IMG/VR virus record: IMGVR_UViG_3300008262_000142
Location: 1 to 48,674 of that record
DNA length: 48,674 nt
Reading direction: 5' to 3' (one strand)
Source of the DNA: a virus
The stretch's first letter is position 1. The number at the start of each line of letters is the position of its first letter. The position numbers and the translations under genes were made by a program. Shown in pieces: positions 1-6,828 of the stretch. Under the pieces are notes generated by a model that did no database searches, had not been told where the DNA came from, and saw only the letters and a program-made list of their open reading frames with translations.

Positions 1-11
1 ATATCCTAGCA

Positions 12-227
12 TCATAAGCAGTATTCATCTCCCTCAATATATCCATAGTATTCATTGTATGATTGTTTTAAGTTATCAGGTGCAAACTGCATAAATCTAT
101 ATTCAGCATATGCTTCACCTTCATCTAAGTTAGATTGATTCCAATCTTCAAATAATGCTTGCTCAATATCTACTTGAATTGCTCCAAGGATATGTTCTCC
201 TACTGTATCTGTAAATGCTTCTGACAT
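12..227 (-). CDS. hypothetical acidic protein, 71 aa
   Basis: I do not recognise this protein. It is small, acidic and rich in aromatic residues, with no membrane segment or cysteine motif. Its ATG overlaps the TAA of the upstream gene as TAATG, so it is translationally coupled and is the last complete gene of the operon driven from about position 989. Its own TGA overlaps another ATG at position 12, so a further gene probably begins there and leaves the window on the left. Confidence 0.65.
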   Translation of the reverse strand: MSEAFTDTVGEHILGAIQVDIEQALFEDWNQSNLDEGEAYAEYRFMQFAPDNLKQSYNEYYGYIEGDEYCL

Positions 228-961
228 TATGCTTCCGCCTTTCTATATTCGGGTACTTTAGTTTCTAAGTATATACTATGGGTCTGACAAATTGCTACAG
301 CCTCTAGGTCTGCCTCGCCAAGCCAGTTGCATACATTACATATTTCACCACATTCGTTTTCGCAGTATTCCAGTTCATTAACTGCATCACAATCACGGCA
401 CATATTATCGTATTCTGATTCTGAGATAACTTCACCACGGAGGAATTCCATTTCCCCACCCCAGCCTGTCTCTTCTTCATATGATAAAGTAAATAGTAGT
501 GTTGGGTATTGTGCAGATAGTTTAGATATAGCACCAAGAGGTCGTGACCATGCAGTATTAAAGTTGTAATGAACTACATAGTTCTCGCCATTCTCTGCTT
601 CTTCCATATTAGTATCAGGATACTTATCATCTTCTGATACAGCCACGTCCCACTTAGTACCCCACTCACGAACATTAAAGTTGTACCAGTCATTGGTCTC
701 AAACTTCATTGCCTGAGAAAAGTCGGTGGAACGAGGAGGTTGTCCATGATATACTTCATCAGTAATACCAGCATCCTTATAGTTATAGATATTATGAAAA
801 GCAAAGATAGGATTAACATACTTAGTCTGCTTGACATCATATGATAAATCACCTACAGGTGTAATAGAATAAATAAATGGCTTATTCATCTGCTTGATTA
901 GATTTTTAACTTGCTCAGGATTACCCTCAATAGTTAATCCATTAAATACCCAGTTTGGCAT
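227..961 (-). CDS. YubB/Api92-like ferredoxin-fold domain protein (DUF1281-type), 244 aa
   Basis: The N-terminus (MPNWVFNGLTIEG) and the following strand-helix pattern match the Api92/YubB ferredoxin-like domain family found in phages and plasmids, whose role is unknown. The C-terminal third has four Cys pairs or near pairs (CRDC, CENECGEICNVC), suggesting a bound metal. The start at 961 is chosen over an ATG 28 codons upstream because GAAAGG lies just before it and the promoter at 989-1010 falls inside the longer frame. It is the first gene of a two-gene operon. Family assignment is from memory of the N-terminal motif. Confidence 0.7.
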   Translation of the reverse strand: MPNWVFNGLTIEGNPEQVKNLIKQMNKPFIYSITPVGDLSYDVKQTKYVNPIFAFHNIYNYKDAGITDEVYHGQPPRSTDFSQAMKFETNDWYNFNVREWGTKWDVAVSEDDKYPDTNMEEAENGENYVVHYNFNTAWSRPLGAISKLSAQYPTLLFTLSYEEETGWGGEMEFLRGEVISESEYDNMCRDCDAVNELEYCENECGEICNVCNWLGEADLEAVAICQTHSIYLETKVPEYRKAEA

Positions 962-988
962 TTTATATCCTTTCGTTGATATGTTCCT

Positions 989-1071
989 ATTATAGACTAG
1001 ACCACTGACAAATGTAATACTATTTGGGTGTGTTTCACACCACATTTTGTATGCATGTGGTCAAGATCACA
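989..1071 (-). promoter_or_regulatory. early-type promoter with upstream CRP-like site
   Basis: On the minus strand TGTCAG (1005-1010) is followed by exactly 10 bp and a perfect TATAAT (989-994). A CRP/GlxR-like palindrome TGTGG-N6-TCACA lies at 1056-1071, centred about 81 bp upstream of the predicted start near 982. The leader contains CAACGAAAGG before the ATG at 961. Confidence 0.7.
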
Positions 1072-1143
1072 AAATTCCAGGGAAATTTTTATTGACTTCT
1101 TAAAAGAAATATATTACCCTTAGTCTTTTCACCTTTAGATTAA

Positions 1144-1548
1144 TTATGCATTAACCCTTGAGTACTTATTAATAAATGAATCCAATGTCATTGTGAACAT
1201 GGGCTCGTCTTGCATTCCACGGACCGTAAATTGGTTACCGTCCTCGGACCATGGCTCTTCCTCATGAAGGCTAAACGTTTTATTTACCCAATCAATTACA
1301 GGAATTTTGTGCTCGTTGTCTAGGATATTGTTAACACTTAATCCCCAGCCAGTTGTCTCGTGCCACTGGTCTCCGACTAAATGTGAAATAACAATACGTG
1401 TAGCATATGATTCGTCATCCCAGCGAGAACGTGCTGCCTCTACTGCATCTGCTAAATTGCCTAGCATTTCATGTCCAGCCCAGTGTCCATACAATACAAT
1501 TGTTTGACCATTAGACTGTTTAAATCCAAAGTTTGCTCTGTCGCCCAT
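1144..1548 (-). CDS. conserved actinophage hypothetical protein, 134 aa
   Basis: The N-terminus MGDRANFGFKQSNGQTIVLY followed by GHWAG is a pattern I know from many actinobacteriophage proteins of about this length; the function is not established. No membrane segment or signal peptide is visible. It is the last gene of the operon that begins at 2719, one base after the stop of the DUF7455-like gene. About 70 bp separate its stop from the regulatory site of the next operon; I see no clear T-tract terminator there. Confidence 0.75.
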   Translation of the reverse strand: MGDRANFGFKQSNGQTIVLYGHWAGHEMLGNLADAVEAARSRWDDESYATRIVISHLVGDQWHETTGWGLSVNNILDNEHKIPVIDWVNKTFSLHEEEPWSEDGNQFTVRGMQDEPMFTMTLDSFINKYSRVNA

Positions 1549-1549
1549 T

Positions 1550-1747
1550 TTAATCCGCCATTTCTACTAGTTGAGGTGCTTCTTCCTTTTTGTTTAATTC
1601 TATCACTTCATAAGCGATTTTGTCAAGACTAGGCTTGAATTTGTTAAAGTGGTGGCCACAGAAAGCAAGCTCTCCGCTAACCATCTTAACAAGATACATT
1701 GCAGGTACTACTGAGTTACACTTATCACAGCCAACCCATTCGCTCAT
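1550..1747 (-). CDS. DUF7455-like zinc-binding protein, 65 aa
   Basis: The first 33 residues contain CDKC and, 20 residues later, CGHHF (C7, C10, C30, H32/H33), spaced like the DUF7455 family of small actinophage and actinobacterial proteins. A single zinc ribbon is the likely fold. The function is unknown. The start overlaps the stop of the preceding gene as ATGA, so translation is coupled. Confidence 0.75.
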   Translation of the reverse strand: MSEWVGCDKCNSVVPAMYLVKMVSGELAFCGHHFNKFKPSLDKIAYEVIELNKKEEAPQLVEMAD

Positions 1748-1890
1748 ATTGTTCCGCCTTCAATCATGTCAGATAGTCGATCAAGAATCCATGTATCAAT
1801 ATCAGTGATATCAATCTCTGCTAGTTTTTCTATAATTTCTTCACGAGCAAACTTGTACCCGTCTTGGAAACCTTCTTTATAGTCTGACAT
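1744..1890 (-). CDS. hypothetical acidic protein, 48 aa
   Basis: This short frame (MSDYKEGFQDGYKFAREE...) has an AGGAG-like ribosome site directly upstream and ends in an ATGA overlap with the DUF7455-like gene. It looks like a single amphipathic helical hairpin rich in Asp, Glu and Ile. The repeated GF/GY-Asp pattern at the N-terminus is common in phage miniproteins of unknown function. The tight packing between two better-supported genes is the main evidence that it is real. Confidence 0.65.
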   Translation of the reverse strand: MSDYKEGFQDGYKFAREEIIEKLAEIDITDIDTWILDRLSDMIEGGTI

Positions 1891-1898
1891 TTTATCTC

Positions 1899-2102
1899 CT
1901 AGTATCCTGTAGTCTTGTATTCGCTTACATAAGATTCAGTTAAGTTATACTTATCACGAATCCTGCTCACTTTCTCAATACTACCAGTTCCAATGTTGAA
2001 AGTCAATGCACCAATTACTTGTGGGTCAAGTCCAGTTATCTCTGCATCCCAATAGGCCCTCTCCATGGAGAGCCTATTAGGAGCGGTAAGTTCAAAATAC
2101 AT
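1899..2102 (-). CDS. hypothetical protein, 67 aa
   Basis: I do not recognise it. The N-terminus resembles a short strand-helix fold (MYFELTAPNRLSMERAYWDA). The start overlaps the TAA of the upstream gene as TAATG, so it is coupled to that gene's translation. No cysteine motif or membrane segment is present. Confidence 0.65.
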   Translation of the reverse strand: MYFELTAPNRLSMERAYWDAEITGLDPQVIGALTFNIGTGSIEKVSRIRDKYNLTESYVSEYKTTGY

Positions 2103-2719
2103 TACCCCTCGATTCTATCTACAGATGATGATAGCCAACTGATACCGTCTGAGTCATAAGACACAGTGTCAAAATCAATATCATGAATTAGATTGTGTGC
2201 ACTCTCTTCATCACGAGCATTAACTGTAATTGAATATAGAACTGTTACTTCTAGTTCAAACTCATTTGTTAGTTCAAATCCACAGATGCCAGCAATTTCT
2301 TCTGCTTGAAATTCTGTAAGAGATTCGTCATCAAGTCCTTCGAGTGTGAACACCTTCATGTCATCACGTAATTTGCTTAGAGTTCCTGCAGTTGCATAAT
2401 CACGCTGAGTTATACGCTGGATGTGCTCTTCTAACTGTGTAATGCGGGCCTTGTTATCTACTAACTGTGACTCAAGGAATTCTCGTGTCATGTAGTGATT
2501 ATCTGTAGTTGTTTCCATTTTTACCTCTTCCGTTGTTGTTGGTGTAATTGTAGCATGCTCGACTGACAATAAGGTAGTCTTACGTCCGCAAGGGCATGTG
2601 AGTTCTGTCACACCTGAAGGAAAACCAAATCCATCAGATGATGTTAATTGAATTAAAGAATCGCATTCATCTGGGTCACAGACAAATGTATATACGCTTG
2701 ATACTAGTTCGTTGGTCAT
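2102..2719 (-). CDS. fused two-part protein: CPCG-motif N-terminus plus coiled-coil C-terminus, 205 aa
   Basis: Residues 1 to about 67 contain CDPDEC and TCPCGRK, a zinc-finger-like pattern, and then continue in frame into a second part beginning METTTDNHYM at residue 68, which has a helical, heptad-like stretch (LEEHIQRI) and an acidic C-terminal domain. The chosen start at 2719 lies 7 bases after a TATAAT, so the message would be leaderless; a longer frame to 2884 would run through the tRNA-Asp and is rejected. A complete second promoter and leader lie inside the frame and would start the second part alone at 2518 (137 to 138 aa). No function is known to me. Confidence 0.65.
   Translation of the reverse strand: MTNELVSSVYTFVCDPDECDSLIQLTSSDGFGFPSGVTELTCPCGRKTTLLSVEHATITPTTTEEVKMETTTDNHYMTREFLESQLVDNKARITQLEEHIQRITQRDYATAGTLSKLRDDMKVFTLEGLDDESLTEFQAEEIAGICGFELTNEFELEVTVLYSITVNARDEESAHNLIHDIDFDTVSYDSDGISWLSSSVDRIEG
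2547..2568 (-). promoter_or_regulatory. internal early-type promoter inside an open reading frame
   Basis: TGTCAG (2563-2568), exactly 10 bp, then TACAAT (2547-2552), followed by a leader with CAACGGAAGAGG and the ATG at 2518. It matches the promoters that precede whole operons, but sits within codons of the 205-aa frame. Confidence 0.65.
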
Positions 2720-2726
2720 GTAGAGA

Positions 2727-2793
2727 ATTATACAGGGTCCCACTGACATTTGTCTATAGATTCCAGGGAAAATTTTATGTGATCCGTAACACA
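2727..2793 (-). promoter_or_regulatory. early-type promoter, leaderless, with CRP-like site
   Basis: TGTCAG (2743-2748), 10 bp, TATAAT (2727-2732). The ATG at 2719 follows the -10 box by only 7 bases, so no ribosome site fits in the message. A CRP-like site TGTGA-N6-ACACA lies at 2778-2793, about 65 bp upstream of the predicted start. Confidence 0.65.
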
Positions 2794-2825
2794 AAATTTC
2801 CTCCCTAAGTACTGCGGGCATTTTG

Positions 2826-2899
2826 CGATCTGTAACGGACTTGAACCGTCGACCTCTACCGTGACAGGGTAGCGCTCTAACCAACTGAGCTAACAGACC
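2826..2899 (-). tRNA. tRNA-Asp (anticodon GTC)
   Basis: A full cloverleaf can be drawn on the minus strand: acceptor GGTCTGT with ACAGATC (one G-T pair), D stem GCTC/GAGC, anticodon stem CTACC/GGTAG around loop CTGTCAC (anticodon GTC), a five-base variable loop, and T arm GACGG-TTCAAGT-CCGTT. The discriminator is G and CCA is not encoded. It lies between the DUF932 gene and the next promoter and was probably cotranscribed with DUF932. Confidence 0.93.
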
Positions 2900-2910
2900 A
2901 AATAAAAATT

Positions 2911-2940
2911 GTGAGCAGTTTTAATTCATGCTCAGGAATT
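2911..2940. repeat. 30-bp dispersed repeat, copy 1
   Basis: This segment matches 4418-4447 at about 25 of 30 positions (GTGAGCAGTTTT...CTCAGG). It contains the inverted repeat TGAGCA...TGCTCA with an 11-base loop. It lies between the DUF932 stop and the tRNA-Asp 5' end, so it may be a processing or termination hairpin. Confidence 0.6.
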
Positions 2941-2946
2941 TTTTTA

Positions 2947-3954
2947 TTAAAACGCAGAAACTAATTTTTTAATTTTATTTTTTTCTGCGGTAAGAATTGG
3001 GTCAAAGCCTGATGCACCTGCCATAAGTGTTTCAGAATTGCCACGACCTGAACGATAGTAGTCAAGGCGTTCAGTAAGTGCATTGAACGCACCCCACTTA
3101 GTTCCCTTGATGTTAGCGTTAGTTGGTGAGTTATGGTAAAGGTTATCAAGTAGCACAACCTTATTTTCCCACTTAGTTAGCGCAACCTTAGCAGAATCTT
3201 TATCTGGCTTAGGATAAATTGTCTGAATCAACTTAGAGAATTCAGCATCAGTAATTGACTGAGTGTAAAGAGCCTGAGCCTCTTTTTCGAATTCATCAAA
3301 GTATCCGAGAGCGAGTCCAAGAGTTTCACGAGCAACCTGAATACGACCCTCAACAGATTGTGTGTGACGAATCTTGAAAGATTGCTTAGCATTACGCATT
3401 GCAAGATTCAAGGTGTTTTGGCATACAACACGAACAGGAGTAACTGCAGCCTGAACAGCAACAGACCCGTCATGAGATGTCCATACGATTAGATACAACT
3501 TAGTCTCATCGTTTGCACCTTGTGGGTCAAGTACCATAGTGCGTGGAATGTCCACAGTACCAAATACAACTTTACCGCTACGCAATGAGCCAGCAGATTC
3601 CCAACGGCAATCAGCATTAGCATCATGAATTGCATCAGCAAATGCAAATAGTTCCTCATTCTGCACAGGCTTGTAACGCTTGCCAACAGTGGCAAGAACA
3701 TCAGTTCCCTGATTGAATGGGTTATCACGAATAACTAACTGAGCATTAGATACATCATTCCATGTATCTGAGATGTGGTCAGTTAGTGGAGATAGGCGAA
3801 CATTCCAATTGGAAAGTTTTGCCTCATCTAACATCATTTGAGTTGTAACATCTTCATCTTGTGTAAAGATGCGATTTGCGAGATTGTGCCAAGCAGGTGC
3901 GCCACGTAGAGCGAAAGCAACTTGACCGTTTTCGGTTTCGAGATTATGAGCCAT
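2947..3954 (-). CDS. DUF932 / phage-plasmid-like protein (TIGR03299 type), 335 aa
   Basis: The sequence pattern (MAHNLETENG near the start, ALRGAPAWHNLAN, then WNVRLSPLT and TPVRVVCQNTLNLA) is characteristic of the DUF932 / TIGR03299 family found in phages and plasmids, often of about 300 to 370 residues. The function is unproven; the family is often encoded with replication or early genes. The start at 3954 is chosen because AACGAAAGG precedes it and the predicted transcript begins near 3979, which excludes the ATG 18 codons further upstream. It forms the head of a transcript that can continue into tRNA-Asp. Confidence 0.88.
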   Translation of the reverse strand: MAHNLETENGQVAFALRGAPAWHNLANRIFTQDEDVTTQMMLDEAKLSNWNVRLSPLTDHISDTWNDVSNAQLVIRDNPFNQGTDVLATVGKRYKPVQNEELFAFADAIHDANADCRWESAGSLRSGKVVFGTVDIPRTMVLDPQGANDETKLYLIVWTSHDGSVAVQAAVTPVRVVCQNTLNLAMRNAKQSFKIRHTQSVEGRIQVARETLGLALGYFDEFEKEAQALYTQSITDAEFSKLIQTIYPKPDKDSAKVALTKWENKVVLLDNLYHNSPTNANIKGTKWGAFNALTERLDYYRSGRGNSETLMAGASGFDPILTAEKNKIKKLVSAF

Positions 3955-3985
3955 TATTTTTTTACCTTTCGTTTGATTAGTTGTA

Positions 3986-4061
3986 AGTATAACAGATGCC
4001 ACTGACATTGTCTATGATTAGTTACTATATGTCCGAATTGATCCATGTGATTAATCTCACA
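3986..4061 (-). promoter_or_regulatory. early-type promoter with perfect CRP-like site
   Basis: TGTCAG (4002-4007), 10 bp, TATACT (3986-3991). A perfect TGTGA-N6-TCACA palindrome lies at 4046-4061, centred about 74 bp upstream of the predicted start near 3979, followed on the plus strand by the recurrent AAAATTCCAGG. Confidence 0.75.
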
Positions 4062-4073
4062 AAATTCCAGGCG

Positions 4074-4105
4074 TTTTCCACAGGCCTTCTTAAACCTGTG
4101 GATAA
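4074..4105. other. inverted pair of DnaA-box-like sequences
   Basis: TTTTCCACA (4074-4082, one mismatch) and TGTGGATAA (4097-4105, perfect complement of TTATCCACA) face each other, with CCACAGG/CCTGTGG able to pair as a 7-bp stem. The same spot in other inter-operon gaps holds ACGACACGCC instead. Whether DnaA binds or a hairpin forms is not known. Confidence 0.4.
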
Positions 4106-4140
4106 CCCCGCACATTATTGGGGGCCAAGCTTGGGCGGGG
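4106..4140 (-). terminator. GC-rich nested hairpin, possible terminator
   Basis: CCCCGC (4106-4111) pairs with GCGGGG (4135-4140), enclosing the palindrome CCAAGCTTGG. It lies just downstream of the minus-strand gene 4162-4389 and lacks a T tract, as is usual for actinobacterial terminators. Termination is inferred. Confidence 0.4.
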
Positions 4141-4161
4141 TAGAATAAACTACCCAGCCTT

Positions 4162-4389
4162 TTACTTAGATAAAGATTTTACGTAGTTTACTGTCTCCAT
4201 TGGAAAGAAAGCAGCAGATGTCTTTTTCTTATTCTTTTGATCATAGACAAAAGCTTTAACGTTTCCGTCAAACCGCTTTAAGTTTGAGAATACTAATTCT
4301 TTTAGGCTCTCATTGTCATAGCCTTCATCTGAATAAATAGTTAAATCGTTTTGCTTTACTTCGTCGTACATTTCAATCTTGAAACGCAT
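4162..4389 (-). CDS. hypothetical protein, 75 aa
   Basis: This lysine-rich protein begins MRFKIEMYDEVKQNDLTIYS and has no membrane segment or cysteine pair. AAAGGA lies 6 to 10 bases before the ATG. Unlike its neighbours it lacks the TGTC(A/G)G promoter module; instead the second copy of a 30-bp repeat lies just upstream. It is flanked by hairpins on both sides, so it is probably a single-gene transcript or depends on read-through from the 4563 gene. Confidence 0.6.
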   Translation of the reverse strand: MRFKIEMYDEVKQNDLTIYSDEGYDNESLKELVFSNLKRFDGNVKAFVYDQKNKKKTSAAFFPMETVNYVKSLSK

Positions 4390-4417
4390 TTTGTTCCTTT
4401 GATAGTAGGGATAATTG

Positions 4418-4447
4418 GTGAGCAGTTTTGATACTTACTCAGGTATT
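4418..4447. repeat. 30-bp dispersed repeat, copy 2
   Basis: About 25 of 30 positions match 2911-2940. Here it lies 29 bases upstream of the ATG of the 75-aa gene. On the minus strand both copies read CCTGAG...AAAACTGCTCAC. Confidence 0.6.
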
Positions 4448-4528
4448 TACACCTCATGCAGTTGGTGCGAACTGGATAATAGTATTTTTATAATCGCCCT
4501 ATTATCAGGCGAAGTCTAATTCTAACAT

Positions 4529-4555
4529 GGGAGGCTAGATTTTGTCTAGCCCCCC
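4529..4555 (-). terminator. hairpin downstream of the 140-aa gene
   Basis: GGGAGGCTAGA and TCTAGCCCCCC form an 11-position stem with one A/C mismatch and a five-base loop. It begins 8 bases after the stop of the minus-strand gene 4563-4985, and no T tract follows. Confidence 0.6.
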
Positions 4556-4562
4556 AAATTAT

Positions 4563-4985
4563 TTAGAGATAACGAGCAACCGCTTGATAAGTTGATGTGG
4601 AAACTGTTTCCTCATCTGTCATCTTTAGGATACGGATTGCGTTTTCCATTTCCTCTTTCTGCTCACGATAAGTGTGTTGATGAATAACCTCGAAATCCTT
4701 TTCAGGTTCAGCAGGGAAGTTGCCTTCCTTTACAACAATGTCAAAATCAACATTGAGAGTGTTGTTCCAATTACGATAGCCTGTGCGTAGGTTTTCAGCC
4801 TTTGAGAAGTTAGCGATAGCCCACTTTCCAATTTCCTTTTTCCACGCTTCGTGTGCTTTCTGATACTTAGCCTCGTTTGTTTCTTGTGAGGCGTAGTCCT
4901 TGTTTAGTTTATCAAGAGCAGTTTCTAGTGCCTTGATTACCTTTGGTGTTGCGATTTTTACTGAGATTGCTTTTCCTCTAGCCAT
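4563..4985 (-). CDS. hypothetical coiled-coil-like protein, 140 aa
   Basis: The protein is mostly helical, with charged heptad-like stretches (residues about 15-60 and 105-125) and an N-terminal MARGKAISVKIATPKV strand. The pattern is common in small phage proteins of unknown function. It has its own promoter (5022-5043), a leader with CAACGAAAGAGG, and a hairpin after its stop, so it appears to be a single-gene transcript. I cannot assign a function. Confidence 0.7.
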   Translation of the reverse strand: MARGKAISVKIATPKVIKALETALDKLNKDYASQETNEAKYQKAHEAWKKEIGKWAIANFSKAENLRTGYRNWNNTLNVDFDIVVKEGNFPAEPEKDFEVIHQHTYREQKEEMENAIRILKMTDEETVSTSTYQAVARYL

Positions 4986-5021
4986 TTGTTTTCCTCTTTC
5001 GTTGGTTGGTTGTATTTGGTT

Positions 5022-5043
5022 AGTATAGCAGAGGGGTCTGACA
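5022..5043 (-). promoter_or_regulatory. early-type promoter without CRP-like site
   Basis: TGTCAG (5038-5043), 10 bp, TATACT (5022-5027). The stop of the upstream gene is only 23 bp away, and no TGTGA-N6-TCACA palindrome is present in the expected interval. Confidence 0.65.
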
Positions 5044-5066
5044 AATTGAGACCCCCCTGCCCTTTG

Positions 5067-5249
5067 CTAATTACCTGCCAAAGTGCTTGCTGATACTGAT
5101 GTCCAGCGAGTTTCCTTGTTTGGCATTTCTAGTAGCACACGCACCGAGCCAGATGCTTGTGGGTGTATCTCTTTGATAACACCTGTCTTTTTTGACTTTA
5201 GGGTGGTGAATAAATCGCCAACCTGATACAATCGGTCTTGTATTGTCAT
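5067..5249 (-). CDS. hypothetical SH3/KOW-like small protein, 60 aa
   Basis: The alternation of short strands around VGDLFTTL, GVIKEI and VRVLLEM looks like a small beta-barrel (SH3 or KOW-like), a common fold in phage miniproteins, but this is a judgement from pattern alone. AAAAGAGG lies before the ATG. It has its own promoter at 5278-5299 and ends 23 bp before the next one. Confidence 0.7.
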   Translation of the reverse strand: MTIQDRLYQVGDLFTTLKSKKTGVIKEIHPQASGSVRVLLEMPNKETRWTSVSASTLAGN

Positions 5250-5277
5250 TTATTGCCTCTTTTCTTTGTAGGGTAGT

Positions 5278-5353
5278 ATTGTAGCATTGGGGGCTGACAT
5301 TTATCAACCCCCATCTCATTATTTGAGAAAGTTATTGTGTGACTTTAGTCACT
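5278..5353 (-). promoter_or_regulatory. early-type promoter with CRP-like site
   Basis: TGTCAG (5294-5299), 10 bp, TACAAT (5278-5283). A CRP-like TGTGA-N6-TCACT lies at 5338-5353, centred about 74 bp from the predicted start near 5271, and overlaps the 3' end of the upstream gene. Confidence 0.65.
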
Positions 5354-5614
5354 TTCAGGTAGCCAAAACTCCAAGTGGTGTTGGTCTACAATTGCGTGTG
5401 CGGGTGCGTGACTCATGCCTTTATAGAATACGCCTTCAGGCATAGCAATAAATCGATCAAAATCCTCGTCATAGTATGCGTCAATAGCATCTATGCAAGG
5501 TTGCACCATAGATAGCGGAACGGGTGGGTAGTGATTACCCTGTAAGTGATACGCTAATTGTGTTTCTAAATCTAATACACTATCCTGAATACCTAACGCT
5601 GTTACACTTCCCAT
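5345..5614 (-). CDS. hypothetical protein, 89 aa
   Basis: I do not recognise it. The start at 5614 (MGSVTALG) overlaps the TAA of the upstream gene as TAATG and has AAAGGCGG about ten bases before it. A start 9 codons earlier at 5641 is possible. The sequence is acidic with several His residues near the C-terminus (APAHAIVDQHH), but no known metal site is clear. Confidence 0.65.
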   Translation of the reverse strand: MGSVTALGIQDSVLDLETQLAYHLQGNHYPPVPLSMVQPCIDAIDAYYDEDFDRFIAMPEGVFYKGMSHAPAHAIVDQHHLEFWLPESD

Positions 5615-5820
5615 TACTGCACCGCCTTTAAGATAGCCCATGAGCCACCCTTGTTAATTTCCTCAATTGCAGGTACAATTGCAGGTAGCAATAAATCTTT
5701 TAGCATTGACTCAAGTAGAATAATTTGATTAGCCTCATCAAGTGCAAGTAGCATTGAGCCTGTTGGGTGGTTTTCATCTACTTCTGTTACGAAGCGGAGA
5801 GAGTGTTCGATAGTTTTCAT
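5614..5820 (-). CDS. hypothetical protein, 68 aa
   Basis: First gene of a two-gene operon (promoter 5850-5871). The chosen start MKTIEHSLRF at 5820 follows AAACGAAAGG; the 13 extra upstream codons run into the promoter. The protein is acidic with two predicted amphipathic helices (QIILLESMLKDLL and AIVPAIEEI). No function is known. Confidence 0.65.
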   Translation of the reverse strand: MKTIEHSLRFVTEVDENHPTGSMLLALDEANQIILLESMLKDLLLPAIVPAIEEINKGGSWAILKAVQ

Positions 5821-5849
5821 TTGTTGCCTTTCGTTTGTTGGATAAGAGT

Positions 5850-5920
5850 ATTTTACCATAGGCCACCGACATTACCTAATCCATTATGGGCGTGTCGCAG
5901 CTTTTGTGATAATACTCACA
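5850..5920 (-). promoter_or_regulatory. early-type promoter with perfect CRP-like site
   Basis: TGTCGG (5866-5871), 10 bp, TAAAAT (5850-5855). A perfect TGTGA-N6-TCACA lies at 5905-5920, centred about 70 bp upstream of the predicted start, followed by TTTTCAGGGG. Confidence 0.7.
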
Positions 5921-5932
5921 TTTTCAGGGGCT

Positions 5933-5962
5933 TGTGGATAACTCCCTTAAACCTGTGGAAAA
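5933..5962. other. tandem DnaA-box-like sequences
   Basis: TGTGGATAA (5933-5941, perfect complement of TTATCCACA) and TGTGGAAAA (5954-5962, one mismatch) are in the same orientation 21 bp apart, or two helical turns. They occupy the place held by ACGACACGCC in other gaps. Confidence 0.4.
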
Positions 5963-5981
5963 CCCCCTATATATGCGGGCC

Positions 5982-6001
5982 GAGCTGACAATTGTCAACT
6001 C
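5982..6001. other. 20-bp near-perfect palindrome in an inter-operon gap
   Basis: GAGCTGACAATTGTCAACTC is symmetric at 18 of 20 positions. It lies 10 bp downstream of the minus-strand gene 6011-6106, beside a second weak hairpin (CCCCC...GCGGG). It may be a terminator stem or an operator. Confidence 0.5.
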
Positions 6002-6010
6002 GACACGCCG

Positions 6011-6106
6011 TTACAATTTAGTAAATACATATATCACCAATAAAATTGGCAGGATAGATATAAATATGAATGCAGATCCGCCAATGATACCTATAGCCTC
6101 ATACAT
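6011..6106 (-). CDS. single-span membrane miniprotein, 31 aa
   Basis: Its ATG overlaps the TAA of the GP88-like gene (TAATG). Nearly the whole peptide is one hydrophobic helix (IIGGSAFIFISILPILLVIY) ending in TKL, so it should sit in the host membrane. Small membrane peptides of this kind are frequent in phage early regions; the role is unknown. It is shorter than common gene-finding cut-offs. Confidence 0.6.
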   Translation of the reverse strand: MYEAIGIIGGSAFIFISILPILLVIYVFTKL

Positions 6107-6828
6107 TATTTTTTACTCGCAGAAAATCTAATATCAGCTTTTCCGTAGACACATAGCCCACATGATACGCATGCGGAGCCCGCATTGCTAATAAGTGGAA
6201 TACTCTTCATATTCTCAGGACACTTAGCGCCAGGCTTGCCAGTCAATTCTTTCATAGTATCTTCGGTTGCAGCGAATGTCTTTCCAAGGTAAGCAAGTCG
6301 GACCTTAGAATTAGTTTTCAAATCGAATGCAATTTCTTTATTCTCATCATCCGTTGAATAGTACAAGGATAGATTAGATACATCCTTAAGAATTAGAGCG
6401 GCAGACTTAACACGTGTATAGACCCAGAATTGAATATCAGGGTGCTTATCAATAACTACTTTCCATGCATATGTATAAGTATCATTGAAAAAATCTCCGT
6501 CCCAGTGTATACGGAATAACTTAGGTGCGTCTTTCTTTTCACAATCAGCAACAAAATCTAGAATCATTTCATTAAGTAGACGGACCATAGTTTCACCGTC
6601 TGCGTCTTTGAGTAATTCCCAATTGTGTAATAGATTAGTTTTTACTCCAGGGAATAACTTTTCGAGTTTTCCTGCGTAGCAAACACTTTCACAAATACTA
6701 GTGGCACCAGGGCACGAGTAAGCCTTTCCAGCAGGTAGTCCGAAGGTGTTAGCAATTGCGGCTTGCTTTCCATTTTTTGTGACAAGGTTAGCCACCTTTC
6801 TATCATTAGATCTTTTTAGTTTAGTCAT
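6106..6828 (-). CDS. GP88-like (mycobacteriophage gene product 88) cysteine-motif protein, 240 aa
   Basis: The N-terminal part has LVTKNGKQAAIANTFGLPAG and CPGATSICESVCYAGK (C39, C46, C50), and the C-terminus has CVSCGLCVYG (C220, C223, C226), the arrangement I associate with the GP88 family of actinophages. The Cys clusters suggest a metal or Fe-S centre. Function is not established. It is the middle gene of a three-gene operon, coupled by TAATG overlaps on both sides, with GGAG about ten bases before the ATG. Confidence 0.85.
   Translation of the reverse strand: MTKLKRSNDRKVANLVTKNGKQAAIANTFGLPAGKAYSCPGATSICESVCYAGKLEKLFPGVKTNLLHNWELLKDADGETMVRLLNEMILDFVADCEKKDAPKLFRIHWDGDFFNDTYTYAWKVVIDKHPDIQFWVYTRVKSAALILKDVSNLSLYYSTDDENKEIAFDLKTNSKVRLAYLGKTFAATEDTMKELTGKPGAKCPENMKSIPLISNAGSACVSCGLCVYGKADIRFSASKK

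Noticed and set aside
2720-2884. N-terminal extension of the 205-aa frame up to 2884
   Set aside because: It runs through the tRNA-Asp gene and the promoter; the ATG at 2719 fits the -10 box.
4300-4457. Minus-strand frame starting at 4457 (MRCKYLSKYQ...)
   Set aside because: It overlaps the 75-aa gene and the 30-bp repeat and has no ribosome site.
4074-5962. Replication origin
   Set aside because: Only two perfect and two near DnaA boxes in separate gaps, with no iteron cluster or initiator gene; noted only as DnaA-like boxes.
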